Below, one piece after another: positions 41,411-50,760 of a stretch of DNA of 64,000 nucleotides. This DNA comes from an uncultured Pelagibacteraceae bacterium (GTDB lineage: Bacteria > Pseudomonadota > Alphaproteobacteria > Pelagibacterales > Pelagibacteraceae), in contig CACMOQ010000006.1 of the NCBI GenBank assembly GCA_902615445.1, forward strand, positions 1-64,000, read 5' to 3'. The notes beneath the pieces are model-generated. The model ran no database searches, was not told the origin of the DNA, and worked only from the letters and a program-made list of their open reading frames with translations. The position numbers and the translations under genes were made by a program. How positions within the stretch are numbered: position 1 is the stretch's first letter; each line of letters begins with the position of its first letter.

Positions 41411-42526
41411 TTATTGTTTAGGAAAATAATCTTTAAGCTCTCCTTCTCTAAATACATCTGCGGTGCAACAGTGTAGGCCTCCTCCAAAAGCATAAGCGTC
41501 TCTAAGGTCAACAGGGATTACTTCCATTCCTAACTTATCAAGTTGTTCAGCTTGATATTTTTCACTTTTTTCAACACATACCGTTTTAGGATCTAAAACT
41601 AAAACATTCATAGAGAGCCAAACAGATGAATAACATAATGGTGGTGGTTCATTATGAGCTGGTTGAGCAGCATCAATGATTTGCCAACCATTATTTTCAA
41701 ATAACTTTCTTTGTTCTTTAGGTAATCGTCTTTGAGGATTATTAATTATAATTCCCTCTTTAATTGGAGCAAATGTTGCATCAATATGAATTGGATAAGG
41801 ATCACCAGGAAAATTTACAGTATGTATTCTGTGATTTGTAAAATGTCTTTTTAACCATTCAATTCCTTTTAAATTTGTGGTGAAACCGTGTTGTACAACT
41901 AGGTCTTTTCCAAAACGCAAAATATCAGCTGCATCAAAAAGAGGTTCTTCCTCTGTGGTAACAAAATATTTCTTTTCAGTCCAATCTAACCTTTTTTGAA
42001 CGCCTATTTTATCAGACAAGTAATCCTTTCTATAGTCAGCATCTGTTAGCCTTGGTTTAGGTGCACTTTCATGTTTCATATTTCTATCCTCATTGAAATA
42101 TTTTTGAATCAAAGGTCTATAATTTAAATATTCAAACCATCTGCATCTATAACTCATAGTGGCCTCCAACATTTCATTTCCTACAGTCAAAATTATATCT
42201 CTAGCAGGCATACATCCAAACATACTTTTAACTTCCCAGTCAGGAGTAGATATTTTTTGATTATGATTTATCGAAATCGGTCTATCAACTTTTATATCTC
42301 TTTTTTCTAAAATTGATGCAAAGTTATCTAATAATTCATTGGCTCTAGCTACAGTTTCTTTTGTACGAGGACCATATTCACCCTTCATGTCTGAGTCTTC
42401 AGGTACTTTTGCATCTAATGCTGGTTCTGGAGCTGGTATACAGCATCCATCTGCTCTACCTACTATTACATGCTTAAGTGGATCCCATTCATTCCAACTA
42501 TTGACAATTTTTTTTTCTTTAATCAT
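41411..42526 (-). CDS. Glycine amidinotransferase-like (AGAT/StrB) amidinotransferase
   Basis: NSWNEWDPLKHVIVGRADG, MPARDIILTVGNEMLEATMSYRCRWFEY, HIDATFAPI, catalytic-Cys region AFGGGLHCCTADVFREG. Confidence 0.85.
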   Translation of the reverse strand: MIKEKKIVNSWNEWDPLKHVIVGRADGCCIPAPEPALDAKVPEDSDMKGEYGPRTKETVARANELLDNFASILEKRDIKVDRPISINHNQKISTPDWEVKSMFGCMPARDIILTVGNEMLEATMSYRCRWFEYLNYRPLIQKYFNEDRNMKHESAPKPRLTDADYRKDYLSDKIGVQKRLDWTEKKYFVTTEEEPLFDAADILRFGKDLVVQHGFTTNLKGIEWLKRHFTNHRIHTVNFPGDPYPIHIDATFAPIKEGIIINNPQRRLPKEQRKLFENNGWQIIDAAQPAHNEPPPLCYSSVWLSMNVLVLDPKTVCVEKSEKYQAEQLDKLGMEVIPVDLRDAYAFGGGLHCCTADVFREGELKDYFPKQ

Positions 42527-42538
42527 TAAAACTACTTA

Positions 42539-43474
42539 TTAATTCAGCGCTATAAATCTTCTATTAGTCCTCATGACCAAACTGTAATAAGTGATAGATA
42601 TAAAAAGAAAAAACCCACCAATTATTGTATTTGTAGATGGGATTTCATTTATACCAAAAATTGGTAACCACACCCAAAAAATTCCTCCAATAACTTCAGT
42701 TAAAGATAATAAAGTTAATTCAGCTGCTGGGATAGCTCTAGAGCCAATAGAATATAATATTAATCCAAAGCAAACTAATACTCCATGTAATGAAAATAAA
42801 GTACCGTTGTAGCTTGTAGAAAAAAATAATTGATCCTTACTCAAGATAAATATTGAGGCAATAACAAAACAGAAAAGTCCAGAAACAGCAACAGTAGTAA
42901 ATTTAGGTGTCTCTTTTCTCCATCGTAAAGTAACGGAAAATATTGAAAAACCTATTGATGATGTCATCCCAAATACAAACCCCAATAAAGATGCTTTTCC
43001 AGTATTACCTAATGCAATAATTATTATTCCAACAGTTGCAAGAATTATGGCAATCCAAACATTCACGCTTATTCTCTCTCTCAAAAAAAGGAAACCCAAT
43101 AAAGCCGTAAAAAAAGGCATTGCAGCAAGACATAATAGTGTTATAGCAGCAGAAGTATTAGTAATTGAGTAGATAAAACTAATCATTGCAATACCTAGCC
43201 CTGCCCCACCTATAATACCCGATACACCAATTTTTAGGTAATTTTTATAAAACGCTATTCCTTCTTCAAAAAATAAGTAAAGATTTAAAATTATAAAGAT
43301 TGTTAATCCTCTTCCAAAAATATACTGCCAAGGCACTAATTCTGGTTGATCCATGTACCTAACAACTAGTGGTCCAAACGACCAAAGAATTCCTGCAAAT
43401 AAAACAACTGGTACTGCTAGTTTATCATTTTTTATTTCTATCATATGACAATATTTAATTCTTATTAGTTCCAA
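42539..43474 (-). CDS. DMT-superfamily (EamA) permease (start probably the internal MIEIKNDKLAVP)
   Basis: 10-TM EamA-like: SITNTSAAITLLCLAAMPFFTALLGFLFLRERIS. Confidence 0.85.
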   Translation of the reverse strand: MELIRIKYCHMIEIKNDKLAVPVVLFAGILWSFGPLVVRYMDQPELVPWQYIFGRGLTIFIILNLYLFFEEGIAFYKNYLKIGVSGIIGGAGLGIAMISFIYSITNTSAAITLLCLAAMPFFTALLGFLFLRERISVNVWIAIILATVGIIIIALGNTGKASLLGFVFGMTSSIGFSIFSVTLRWRKETPKFTTVAVSGLFCFVIASIFILSKDQLFFSTSYNGTLFSLHGVLVCFGLILYSIGSRAIPAAELTLLSLTEVIGGIFWVWLPIFGINEIPSTNTIIGGFFLFISITYYSLVMRTNRRFIALN

Positions 43475-43576
43475 CTACAACAAAATTAAATTCTTTGTAT
43501 AAAATAATTTAGGAAATTTAAGTATCTTATTATAAGATCTTATTTAAATTACATATAACTTATGTCTTAAAAATTA

Positions 43577-43975
43577 ATGGATTTAGAAATATTACAGATT
43601 GCTTCAAAAAATAATAACCAAAAATTTCTTGAAAATCATACTCATAATTCAAAATTAAAAAATTCATTATGTGGTGATGAAATGCAAATTAAGGTAATAA
43701 TAAAAAAAGATAAAATTGTTGATTTCGGCTATCAAGGAAAATGCTGTGTTTATTGCCAAGCATCTGCAAGTCTTTTATCAAAAATTTCAATAAATAAAAA
43801 TAAGCTTAAAGTTGATGAAATATGTAATGATGCAAGATCTTACTTTGAGGGTGATTTTGAAATAATAAATAGAAAATGGAAAGATTTAGGTAAATTATTT
43901 AAGAAAAAAAATCTATCACGTAAAGAATGTATCCTATTACCTTTTAAAACCCTCAAGAAAATTGTATCTAATTAA
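43577..43975 (+). CDS. NifU/SufU-like Fe-S cluster scaffold protein
   Basis: NSLCGDEMQIKVIIKKDKIVDFGYQGKCCVYCQASASLLS ... RKECILLPFKTLK: three Cys sites and GD/ASAS motifs. Confidence 0.8.
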   Translation: MDLEILQIASKNNNQKFLENHTHNSKLKNSLCGDEMQIKVIIKKDKIVDFGYQGKCCVYCQASASLLSKISINKNKLKVDEICNDARSYFEGDFEIINRKWKDLGKLFKKKNLSRKECILLPFKTLKKIVSN

Positions 43976-43978
43976 TTT

Positions 43979-44443
43979 ATGGATAATATTAAACAATCTT
44001 TTTTTGCGGGTTTTTTTTCAATTATAACTATAGGTATATTAACTCTTCTGACTTATAAAACAGAGTTTGGTATTTTTTTGATTGCATCGTTTGGATCATC
44101 AATGGTTTTATTATATGGTTATCCCGAAAGCCCCTTTGCGCAACCTAAAAATATTTTTTTTGGGCACCTGCTTACAGCTATAGTTGGTTTGTTTTTTTTA
44201 TACCTGGTTCCGCTACCTCTATACTTAATTATACCTGTCGCAGTGGGTTTTGGTGTAGGTTTAATGATATTATTAAATGTAACCCACCCGCCTGCTGGAG
44301 GGAACCCGATCATAGTCATTATGGGAAGTGTTTCGATTGATTATCTTTTCAATCCAATCATAACTGGCTCAATAATAATTCTTATTTTTGGTGTATTAAT
44401 CAATCGATTTATCCTAAAAAAAAAATATCCTAAGTTAAAATAA
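43979..44443 (+). CDS. HPP family membrane protein
   Basis: FGSSMVLLYGYPESPFAQPKNIFFGHLLTAIVG ... LLNVTHPPAGGNPIIVI signature. Confidence 0.88.
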   Translation: MDNIKQSFFAGFFSIITIGILTLLTYKTEFGIFLIASFGSSMVLLYGYPESPFAQPKNIFFGHLLTAIVGLFFLYLVPLPLYLIIPVAVGFGVGLMILLNVTHPPAGGNPIIVIMGSVSIDYLFNPIITGSIIILIFGVLINRFILKKKYPKLK

Positions 44444-44517
44444 TTTAATTGATAGCAGCTTAAAAATAATGTTAGATTAGTTTTTTAATAAATACATTTT
44501 AAGATACAGGAGATTAG

Positions 44518-45717
44518 ATGAAAATATTGTGTATATTATACGATGATCCTAAAGGAGGGATGCCAAAATCCTACGCTTTATCAGAACTACCAAAAATAGA
44601 GAAATATCCAGATGGAATGACGCTTCCTTCGCCTAAAGGAAGAGATTACACACCGGGTCAATTACTTGGATGTGTGTCAGGTGAACTTGGTTTAAGAAAG
44701 TTTTTAGAAAGTAATGGACATGAATTTGTTGTTACAAATAGTAAAGATGGAGAAGGTTGTGAAGCAGATAAACATATAGTTGATGCAGATATAGTTATTT
44801 CTCAGCCATTTTTTCCTTATTATTTAACAAAAGAGAGAATTGCCAAAGCCAAAAATTTAAAAATGGCAATAACAGCAGGTATAGGATCAGATCACGTTGA
44901 TTTACAAGCCGCAATGGATAACAAAATTGACGTTGTTGAAGTAACTTACTGCAACTCGAGATCTGTTGCTGAACACATTGTTATGATGATTGTTTCAATG
45001 GTAAGAGATTACCACAATCAACATAGAATTGTTAATGACGGTGGCTGGAATATCGCTGATGCCGTTCAAAGATCATATGATGTTGAAGGTATGCACATTG
45101 GCACTGTAGCAGCTGGAAGAATTGGATTAGATGCTTTAAGAAAAATGAAACCATTTGATACACATTTGCACTATTTTGATAGACACAGGTTGCCTGAAAG
45201 TGTTGAGAAAGAACTTAACTTAACATTTCACGAAACTGTGGAGTCTATGGTCAAAGTTTGTGATGTAGTAACAATTAATTGTCCACTTCATCCAGAGACT
45301 GAAAACTTATTTGACGATGCTATGATAAGTAAAATGAAAAAAGGTGCTTACATAGTAAATACCGCTAGAGGTAAAATTTGTAATCGTGATGCAATTGCAA
45401 AAGCTCTAAAGAGTGGTCAGTTGAGTGGTTATGCAGGAGATGTTTGGTTTCCTCAACCAGCACCAAATGATCACGTATGGAGAAGCATGCCCAATCATGG
45501 TATGACACCTCACACTTCTGGTACATCTTTAACAGCGCAATCAAGATATGCAGATGGTGTTAGGGAAATATTGGAATGTTTCTTCGATGGTAAAGAAATT
45601 AGAAATCAATATCTTATTGTAAAGGATGGTCAGCTTGCAGGTATGGGAGCTCACTCTTACAGTAAAGGTTCTGCAACTGGTGGTTCAGAAGAAGCAGCTA
45701 AATATAAGAAAAAATAA
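44518..45717 (+). CDS. fdh: NAD-dependent formate dehydrogenase
   Basis: 399 aa; D-2-hydroxyacid DH fold with FDH-type ITAGIGSDHVDLQAA, VTYCNSRSVAEHIVM, GDVWFPQPAPNDHVWRSMPNHGMTPHTSGTSLTAQ; clear AGGAG SD upstream. Confidence 0.93.
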   Translation: MKILCILYDDPKGGMPKSYALSELPKIEKYPDGMTLPSPKGRDYTPGQLLGCVSGELGLRKFLESNGHEFVVTNSKDGEGCEADKHIVDADIVISQPFFPYYLTKERIAKAKNLKMAITAGIGSDHVDLQAAMDNKIDVVEVTYCNSRSVAEHIVMMIVSMVRDYHNQHRIVNDGGWNIADAVQRSYDVEGMHIGTVAAGRIGLDALRKMKPFDTHLHYFDRHRLPESVEKELNLTFHETVESMVKVCDVVTINCPLHPETENLFDDAMISKMKKGAYIVNTARGKICNRDAIAKALKSGQLSGYAGDVWFPQPAPNDHVWRSMPNHGMTPHTSGTSLTAQSRYADGVREILECFFDGKEIRNQYLIVKDGQLAGMGAHSYSKGSATGGSEEAAKYKKK

Positions 45718-45729
45718 ATTCTTTTTACA

Positions 45730-45769
45730 TTATTAAAGGTAAGCTACATCACGTAGCTACCTTTAATAA
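45730..45769 (+). terminator. Strong hairpin downstream of fdh (possible terminator or RNA-stabilising element)
   Basis: TTATTAAAGGTA(A)GCTAC-ATCAC-GTAGCTACCTTTAATAA: 17-bp stem with a single bulged A and a 5-nt loop, starting 13 bp after the fdh stop. Confidence 0.75.
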
Positions 45770-45806
45770 CATAGACTTAGCGTAAATTTTTTGTATATGA
45801 TAATTT

Positions 45807-46382
45807 ATGCGATTGTTAATTTTTTTAATCATTAACTTCTTTTTTATTTTTTCTTCTTTAGCTGATCAAAAAGAAAGAGCCTACTTTGCGGGTGGTTGTT
45901 TCTGGTGTGTTGAAGAGTCTTTTGAAAAACTTAATGGTGTAGAGGAGGTTTTTTCTGGTTATTCAGGTGGTACCACTGAAAATCCTACTTATAAAGAAGT
46001 AACGTACGGTAATACTGGGCATTTTGAGGTTGTTGAAATTATTTATGACAAGGAAATTATTTCATATGAAGAATTGCTAGATAACTTTTGGATAAATATA
46101 GATCCTTTTGATGCCTACGGTCAATTTTGTGATAAAGGATATAGCTACAGGTCAGTTGCTTTTTATCAAAATAGTAGTGAAAAGAATTTAATTGAGAAAA
46201 GTATACTTAAACTTGAAAAAAAATTTAATAAAAAAGTTGTCACTTATGTTAGAAAATTTGATAAGTTTTTTATGGCAGAAACTCGTCATCAAAATTATTA
46301 TAAAGAATATTTATTAAATTATGTAGCTTATAAAAAGGCATGTAGAAGGGAAGAGATTTTAAAAAGAATTTGGAGTAAATAG
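45807..46382 (+). CDS. msrA: Peptide-methionine (S)-S-oxide reductase, with signal peptide (exported)
   Basis: Hydrophobic N-terminus then RAYFAGGCFWCVEESFEKLNGVEEVFSGYSGG, FMAETRHQNYYKEY. Confidence 0.93.
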   Translation: MRLLIFLIINFFFIFSSLADQKERAYFAGGCFWCVEESFEKLNGVEEVFSGYSGGTTENPTYKEVTYGNTGHFEVVEIIYDKEIISYEELLDNFWINIDPFDAYGQFCDKGYSYRSVAFYQNSSEKNLIEKSILKLEKKFNKKVVTYVRKFDKFFMAETRHQNYYKEYLLNYVAYKKACRREEILKRIWSK

Positions 46383-46388
46383 TTTTTT

Positions 46389-47843
46389 ATGAAAAATGTT
46401 TTAAATTGGAATTTTGATAATTCTTACTCTAGACTACCAGACTCATTTAAAGAAACGATTGATCCAGTAAAAGTAAAAAAACCTGAATTAGTTTTATTTA
46501 ATAAAAATTTAGCAAAGAACATAGACTTAAATTTTTCAAATATCAAAAATGAGGAGTTATCAGCATTATTTTCTGGAAATTTATTGCCCAAAAATAGCAA
46601 CTCAATTGCTCAAGCTTATGCTGGACATCAATTTGGTCATTTCACAATGCTTGGCGATGGAAGAGCAGTTTTAATTGGCGAACATCTATCTAAAAATAAA
46701 AAAAGGTATGATATTCAATTTAAAGGTTCGGGTAAAACTGCTTTTTCAAGAAACGGTGATGGTAGGGCAGCTTTAGGTCCAATGTTAAGAGAATACATTA
46801 TTAGTGAATCGATGCATCACCTAAATATACCAACTACAAGGAGTTTAGCAGTTGTAAAGACCGGTGAAAGTGTAATAAGAGATACTGAATTAATAGGCGC
46901 TATCCTCACAAGAGTGGCATCAAGCCATATTAGAGTAGGTACTTTTCAATATATTGCTGCGAGGAAAAATGAGAATGAACTTAAAATGCTTTTGGAGCAC
47001 GTTATTAAAAGGCATTATCCAAATATTGATGGAGCTGGTAATAAATCAATAGAACTTCTTAAAATCGTTTTAGAAAAACAAGTTGATTTAGTTGTACACT
47101 GGATGAGAGTTGGTTTTATTCATGGGGTGATGAATACTGACAATATGAGTATTTCGGGTGAGACAATAGATTATGGACCATGTGCTTTCATGGATGTTTA
47201 TGATCCTAAGACTGTTTTTAGTTCAATTGATAGAAGTGGTAGATACGCATACTGCAACCAGCCTGTTATCACAAAATGGAACCTAGCAAGGTTTGCCGAA
47301 TGTCTTATACCTTTAATTGATAAAGATCAAAATAATGCAATTAAAATAGCTACAGAAATCATAAATTCATTTGAAAAAAAATATGAGGAAAAATGGCTTA
47401 ATATGATGAGAGATAAGCTCGGATTATTCGGAGATGAAAAAAATGACCAATCTTTAATTTTAGATCTACTAACTTGGATGCATGAAGTCAAAGCTGATTA
47501 CACCAATACTTTTTGTTATTTAATGGGTGAAAAAATTGAGTTGAAAAAATATTATGAAGATAAAAGATTTCTAAATTGGACGGAAAGATGGAAAAATAGA
47601 CAGAAATTGAGTAATAATTCACCCGAAAAATACTTACAACTAATGAAAAGCGTCAACCCACAAGTAATTCCACGTAATCATAAAGTTGAGGAGGTAATTG
47701 ATGCAGCAAACCAGAATGATTTTCAGCCATTAAAAAAATTAATCGACATATTATCTAAACCTTATCTTCAAAATCAAAAAATTATTGAATATCAATTACC
47801 TTCTGATCAAAAAGAAAAATATCAAACTTTTTGTGGAACTTAA
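46389..47843 (+). CDS. selO: SelO/YdiU family pseudokinase (protein AMPylase family)
   Basis: YAGHQFGHFTMLGDGRAVLIGEH, QFKGSGKTAFSRNGDGRAALGPMLREYIISESMHHL, GVMNTDNMSISGETIDYGP; C-terminal Cys (TFCGT). Confidence 0.93.
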   Translation: MKNVLNWNFDNSYSRLPDSFKETIDPVKVKKPELVLFNKNLAKNIDLNFSNIKNEELSALFSGNLLPKNSNSIAQAYAGHQFGHFTMLGDGRAVLIGEHLSKNKKRYDIQFKGSGKTAFSRNGDGRAALGPMLREYIISESMHHLNIPTTRSLAVVKTGESVIRDTELIGAILTRVASSHIRVGTFQYIAARKNENELKMLLEHVIKRHYPNIDGAGNKSIELLKIVLEKQVDLVVHWMRVGFIHGVMNTDNMSISGETIDYGPCAFMDVYDPKTVFSSIDRSGRYAYCNQPVITKWNLARFAECLIPLIDKDQNNAIKIATEIINSFEKKYEEKWLNMMRDKLGLFGDEKNDQSLILDLLTWMHEVKADYTNTFCYLMGEKIELKKYYEDKRFLNWTERWKNRQKLSNNSPEKYLQLMKSVNPQVIPRNHKVEEVIDAANQNDFQPLKKLIDILSKPYLQNQKIIEYQLPSDQKEKYQTFCGT

Positions 47844-48947
47844 TCAAAGGACATAAGGTTCATGTCTTGCTTTTTTTCCTAAAACCCTTTCTACTGCCAT
47901 ATTTGAAATATCAATTGATTGATACGAACCAGTCGTAATTAATTCTGTTAACGCTCTTCCAATACCAGGTGCTTGCATTAAGCCTCTTCCTGTAAATCCA
48001 GTAGCTAAATAAACATTGTCAAATTTTGGATGTTTCCCAACTACAGCATTATTATCTAATCTGTTACAATCATAATATCCAGCCCATCCACCAGTTAATT
48101 TAAGTTCTTCAAATGCTGGTACTCTTTTAGCAAGAGCAGGCCACACCAATTCTTCAAAATCATTCCAAGCAGGTTCTAAATCCTTAGCATCAAATACAGA
48201 TTTAGGTGATCCTGCTAAATACTCTTTACCCTCTGGTCTCCAGTAAACTCCAGTTGTTAGATCTCCTGTTAATGGCATTTCAGGAATATGTTTTGGGCAC
48301 TTAACCCTAAATACTGTGTGTTTTTGAGGCTCTACTGGAATATCTTCTAATAATTCTTTAGTCCAACATCCTGCGGCAGAGATAATTGTTTTGGCTTTAA
48401 TTTCTGAGATTGATTTTACCTTTCCCTTTATAAAATTTGCACCTAATTCGATAGCTTTACTTTTCAAAGCACTATGAAACATAAATGGATCTATCCACCC
48501 TTCACTTTGATTATCCGTAAAGGTAGCTGTTTCAATCCCATCACTATTAATATAAGGGAAAAACTTCATTAGTTCTGAACCTTTTATGTTTTTAGTTCCA
48601 GCCTCACAAGCTTTATGATTTTCAAGTGCTTTGTATTGTTCCTCTGCATGCTCTGGACCAAACATTAATAAATATCCGTTGGTTACCATGCTTGCTGTAG
48701 GTTTAGGATTTTTTTTTGTTTTTAATAACTCTGAAATTTGAAAAATAAACTCTCTAGCAAACTTTCCAAGTAAAATATTTTCCGTTTGATAGAACTGTCT
48801 TCTAAAACCACCTAAAGATAAAGGGAAAGACGCAGATTTATAAGACGGATCTCTTTCAATTACTTTTACTTTTCTTCCTTCTTTTGACAGAAAATAAGCA
48901 GCTGATGTACCTATTATTCCACCACCAATTATAACAACATCATCCAT
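47844..48947 (-). CDS. FAD-dependent oxidoreductase, DAO family (FOXRED1/sarcosine-oxidase-like)
   Basis: DVVIIGGGIIGTSAAYFLSKEGRKVKVIERD; GVYWRPEGKEYLAGSPKS; GRGLMQAPGIGRALTELI. Confidence 0.85.
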   Translation of the reverse strand: MDDVVIIGGGIIGTSAAYFLSKEGRKVKVIERDPSYKSASFPLSLGGFRRQFYQTENILLGKFAREFIFQISELLKTKKNPKPTASMVTNGYLLMFGPEHAEEQYKALENHKACEAGTKNIKGSELMKFFPYINSDGIETATFTDNQSEGWIDPFMFHSALKSKAIELGANFIKGKVKSISEIKAKTIISAAGCWTKELLEDIPVEPQKHTVFRVKCPKHIPEMPLTGDLTTGVYWRPEGKEYLAGSPKSVFDAKDLEPAWNDFEELVWPALAKRVPAFEELKLTGGWAGYYDCNRLDNNAVVGKHPKFDNVYLATGFTGRGLMQAPGIGRALTELITTGSYQSIDISNMAVERVLGKKARHEPYVL

Positions 48948-48948
48948 T

Positions 48949-49416
48949 TTAATTTAATAGAAACAAGTTAAAGTTAAGAAATAAAGCATAGCTGCACCAA
49001 AGTAAATATGGAATCATGAGATAATAGCTCACTAAATTGACACGTTTAAACCTCAAAATAAGAACAATTATAAAAATAATTAAGATCACCAAAACAATCA
49101 TTGCTAAAAAAATTTGATGGAGACCAAAAAAAACAATACTCCAAGTTGTATTAATAATGATATGAAGAAAATAAATGTAAACAGTATTCGTGTCTTTGTT
49201 TTTACAATGCCAGAATATCCATATAGCAAAGGTCATCATTAAATATAAACTTGTCCAAACAGGTGCAAAAACCCAGTCTGGAGGATTATAATTTGATTTA
49301 ATTATCTGAGAATACCAGGGCTCTTTATAATTAATTGTAGTAAATGCACCTATAAATGATGCCGAAAAGGTAATTATTAGAAAAAACATGAATGATAAAA
49401 ATTTATTTTTTAACAT
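48949..49416 (-). CDS. TspO/MBR family protein
   Basis: 5-TM; PWYSQIIKSNYNPPDWVFAPVWTSLYLMM signature. Confidence 0.92.
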   Translation of the reverse strand: MLKNKFLSFMFFLIITFSASFIGAFTTINYKEPWYSQIIKSNYNPPDWVFAPVWTSLYLMMTFAIWIFWHCKNKDTNTVYIYFLHIIINTTWSIVFFGLHQIFLAMIVLVILIIFIIVLILRFKRVNLVSYYLMIPYLLWCSYALFLNFNLFLLN

Positions 49417-49439
49417 TTAAGTATTATACATTTTAAATA

Positions 49440-50201
49440 ATGAATAAAAAAACAATTTGGATAACTGGTGGAAGCACAGGTATTGGAAAAGCATTAGCAA
49501 TAAAATTTGCTAATGAGGGTTGGAATGTTGCTATATCTGCAAGAAGAGAGAGTCTTCTTAAAGAAATTGCAGAGAATCACCAAAATATAAGCTCGTTTCC
49601 ATTAGATGTCACAGACAAATCAAAATGTTATGAAGTATTTAAAGATATTATTAAAAAGTATGAAAATATTGATATTTGTTTTTTTTCAACTGGAACATGG
49701 GATCCAAAAAAAGAAAAGGATATCGATGTAGATCAAATAGAAAATGTGTTTAAAGTGAATTTTTTTGGAACTTTAAATAGTATTAAAAGTGTAGAAAAAT
49801 ATTTTAAAGATAAAAAAAATGGTACAATAAGTATAGTTTCATCCATAGCAGGATATAGAGGTTTACCAAACTCAACAGGTTATGGACCATCAAAATCGGC
49901 ATTAAACAATCTTGCTGAAAGTTTATATTTTGATTTTGGTAGATCAAATGTACGTATTTGTTTAGTTTCGCCAGGATTTATTAAAACACCCATGACAGAT
50001 AAAAATGATTTTAAAATGCCTTTTTTAAAAACAACTGAATATGCAGCAGAAAAAATCTATGATGGCCTAGTAAATAAAAAAGTTTTTGAAATTCATTTTC
50101 CTAAATCTTTAACTATTTTACTTAAAATATTTAGTTTTTTACCAAGTAAAGTTTATTTTGGTTTAGTAGGAAGAATGACCAAATATCAAAAGAAAAATTA
50201 A
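49440..50201 (+). CDS. Short-chain dehydrogenase/reductase
   Basis: WITGGSTGIGKALAIKFANEGWNVAISARR, YGPSKSALNNLAESL. Confidence 0.92.
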   Translation: MNKKTIWITGGSTGIGKALAIKFANEGWNVAISARRESLLKEIAENHQNISSFPLDVTDKSKCYEVFKDIIKKYENIDICFFSTGTWDPKKEKDIDVDQIENVFKVNFFGTLNSIKSVEKYFKDKKNGTISIVSSIAGYRGLPNSTGYGPSKSALNNLAESLYFDFGRSNVRICLVSPGFIKTPMTDKNDFKMPFLKTTEYAAEKIYDGLVNKKVFEIHFPKSLTILLKIFSFLPSKVYFGLVGRMTKYQKKN

Positions 50202-50746
50202 TCTTTTACAAACACCACTGTCAATTCAGCAACCTTAAAACCAAATTTAGTCATAGTGGCTCTATTTATAGCTACTCGATCATCTTGTTTGAAAATCCAA
50301 TCGTCAAAAGTGATTTTAATTTCTTTTCCTTTCACTGGAACTAATAAAACATATTCAAATTTAAATGCAGGTCCGTATGAAAATCCTTTTGCTTTTCCTA
50401 CAACATCACCTGCAGTACCTTCATAATTATTTTCATCAATTTTTGTTATCTGCCATTGTCTTGTTTGAATTTCACCATCGTCCCAATTAAATTTTTCATC
50501 AAGAATTAATTTTTTTCCATCCCATTTTCCATCCAAATCAGCAGAAAATTGTCTTGTTACTTTACCAGATCTATTTTGAAGCACACCCCACGCTTTAACG
50601 TTACCAGACAAGTAATTTTCAATAATTAATCTTGGCTCTTTATTTTTAAAATCTTCTGGTTTCATTGCGCTATTTTTTGAACAGCTTGTAGTTAAGATTA
50701 AAGGAATTATCAATAAAATTGATTTGATTAATTTAGAGAATTTCAT
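50198..50746 (-). CDS. DUF3833 lipoprotein
   Basis: Lipobox LTTSCSK; RLIIENYLSGNVKAWGVLQNRSGKVTRQFSADLDGKWDG. Confidence 0.88.
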   Translation of the reverse strand: MKFSKLIKSILLIIPLILTTSCSKNSAMKPEDFKNKEPRLIIENYLSGNVKAWGVLQNRSGKVTRQFSADLDGKWDGKKLILDEKFNWDDGEIQTRQWQITKIDENNYEGTAGDVVGKAKGFSYGPAFKFEYVLLVPVKGKEIKITFDDWIFKQDDRVAINRATMTKFGFKVAELTVVFVKD

Positions 50747-50760
50747 AAATCACCTATTAT

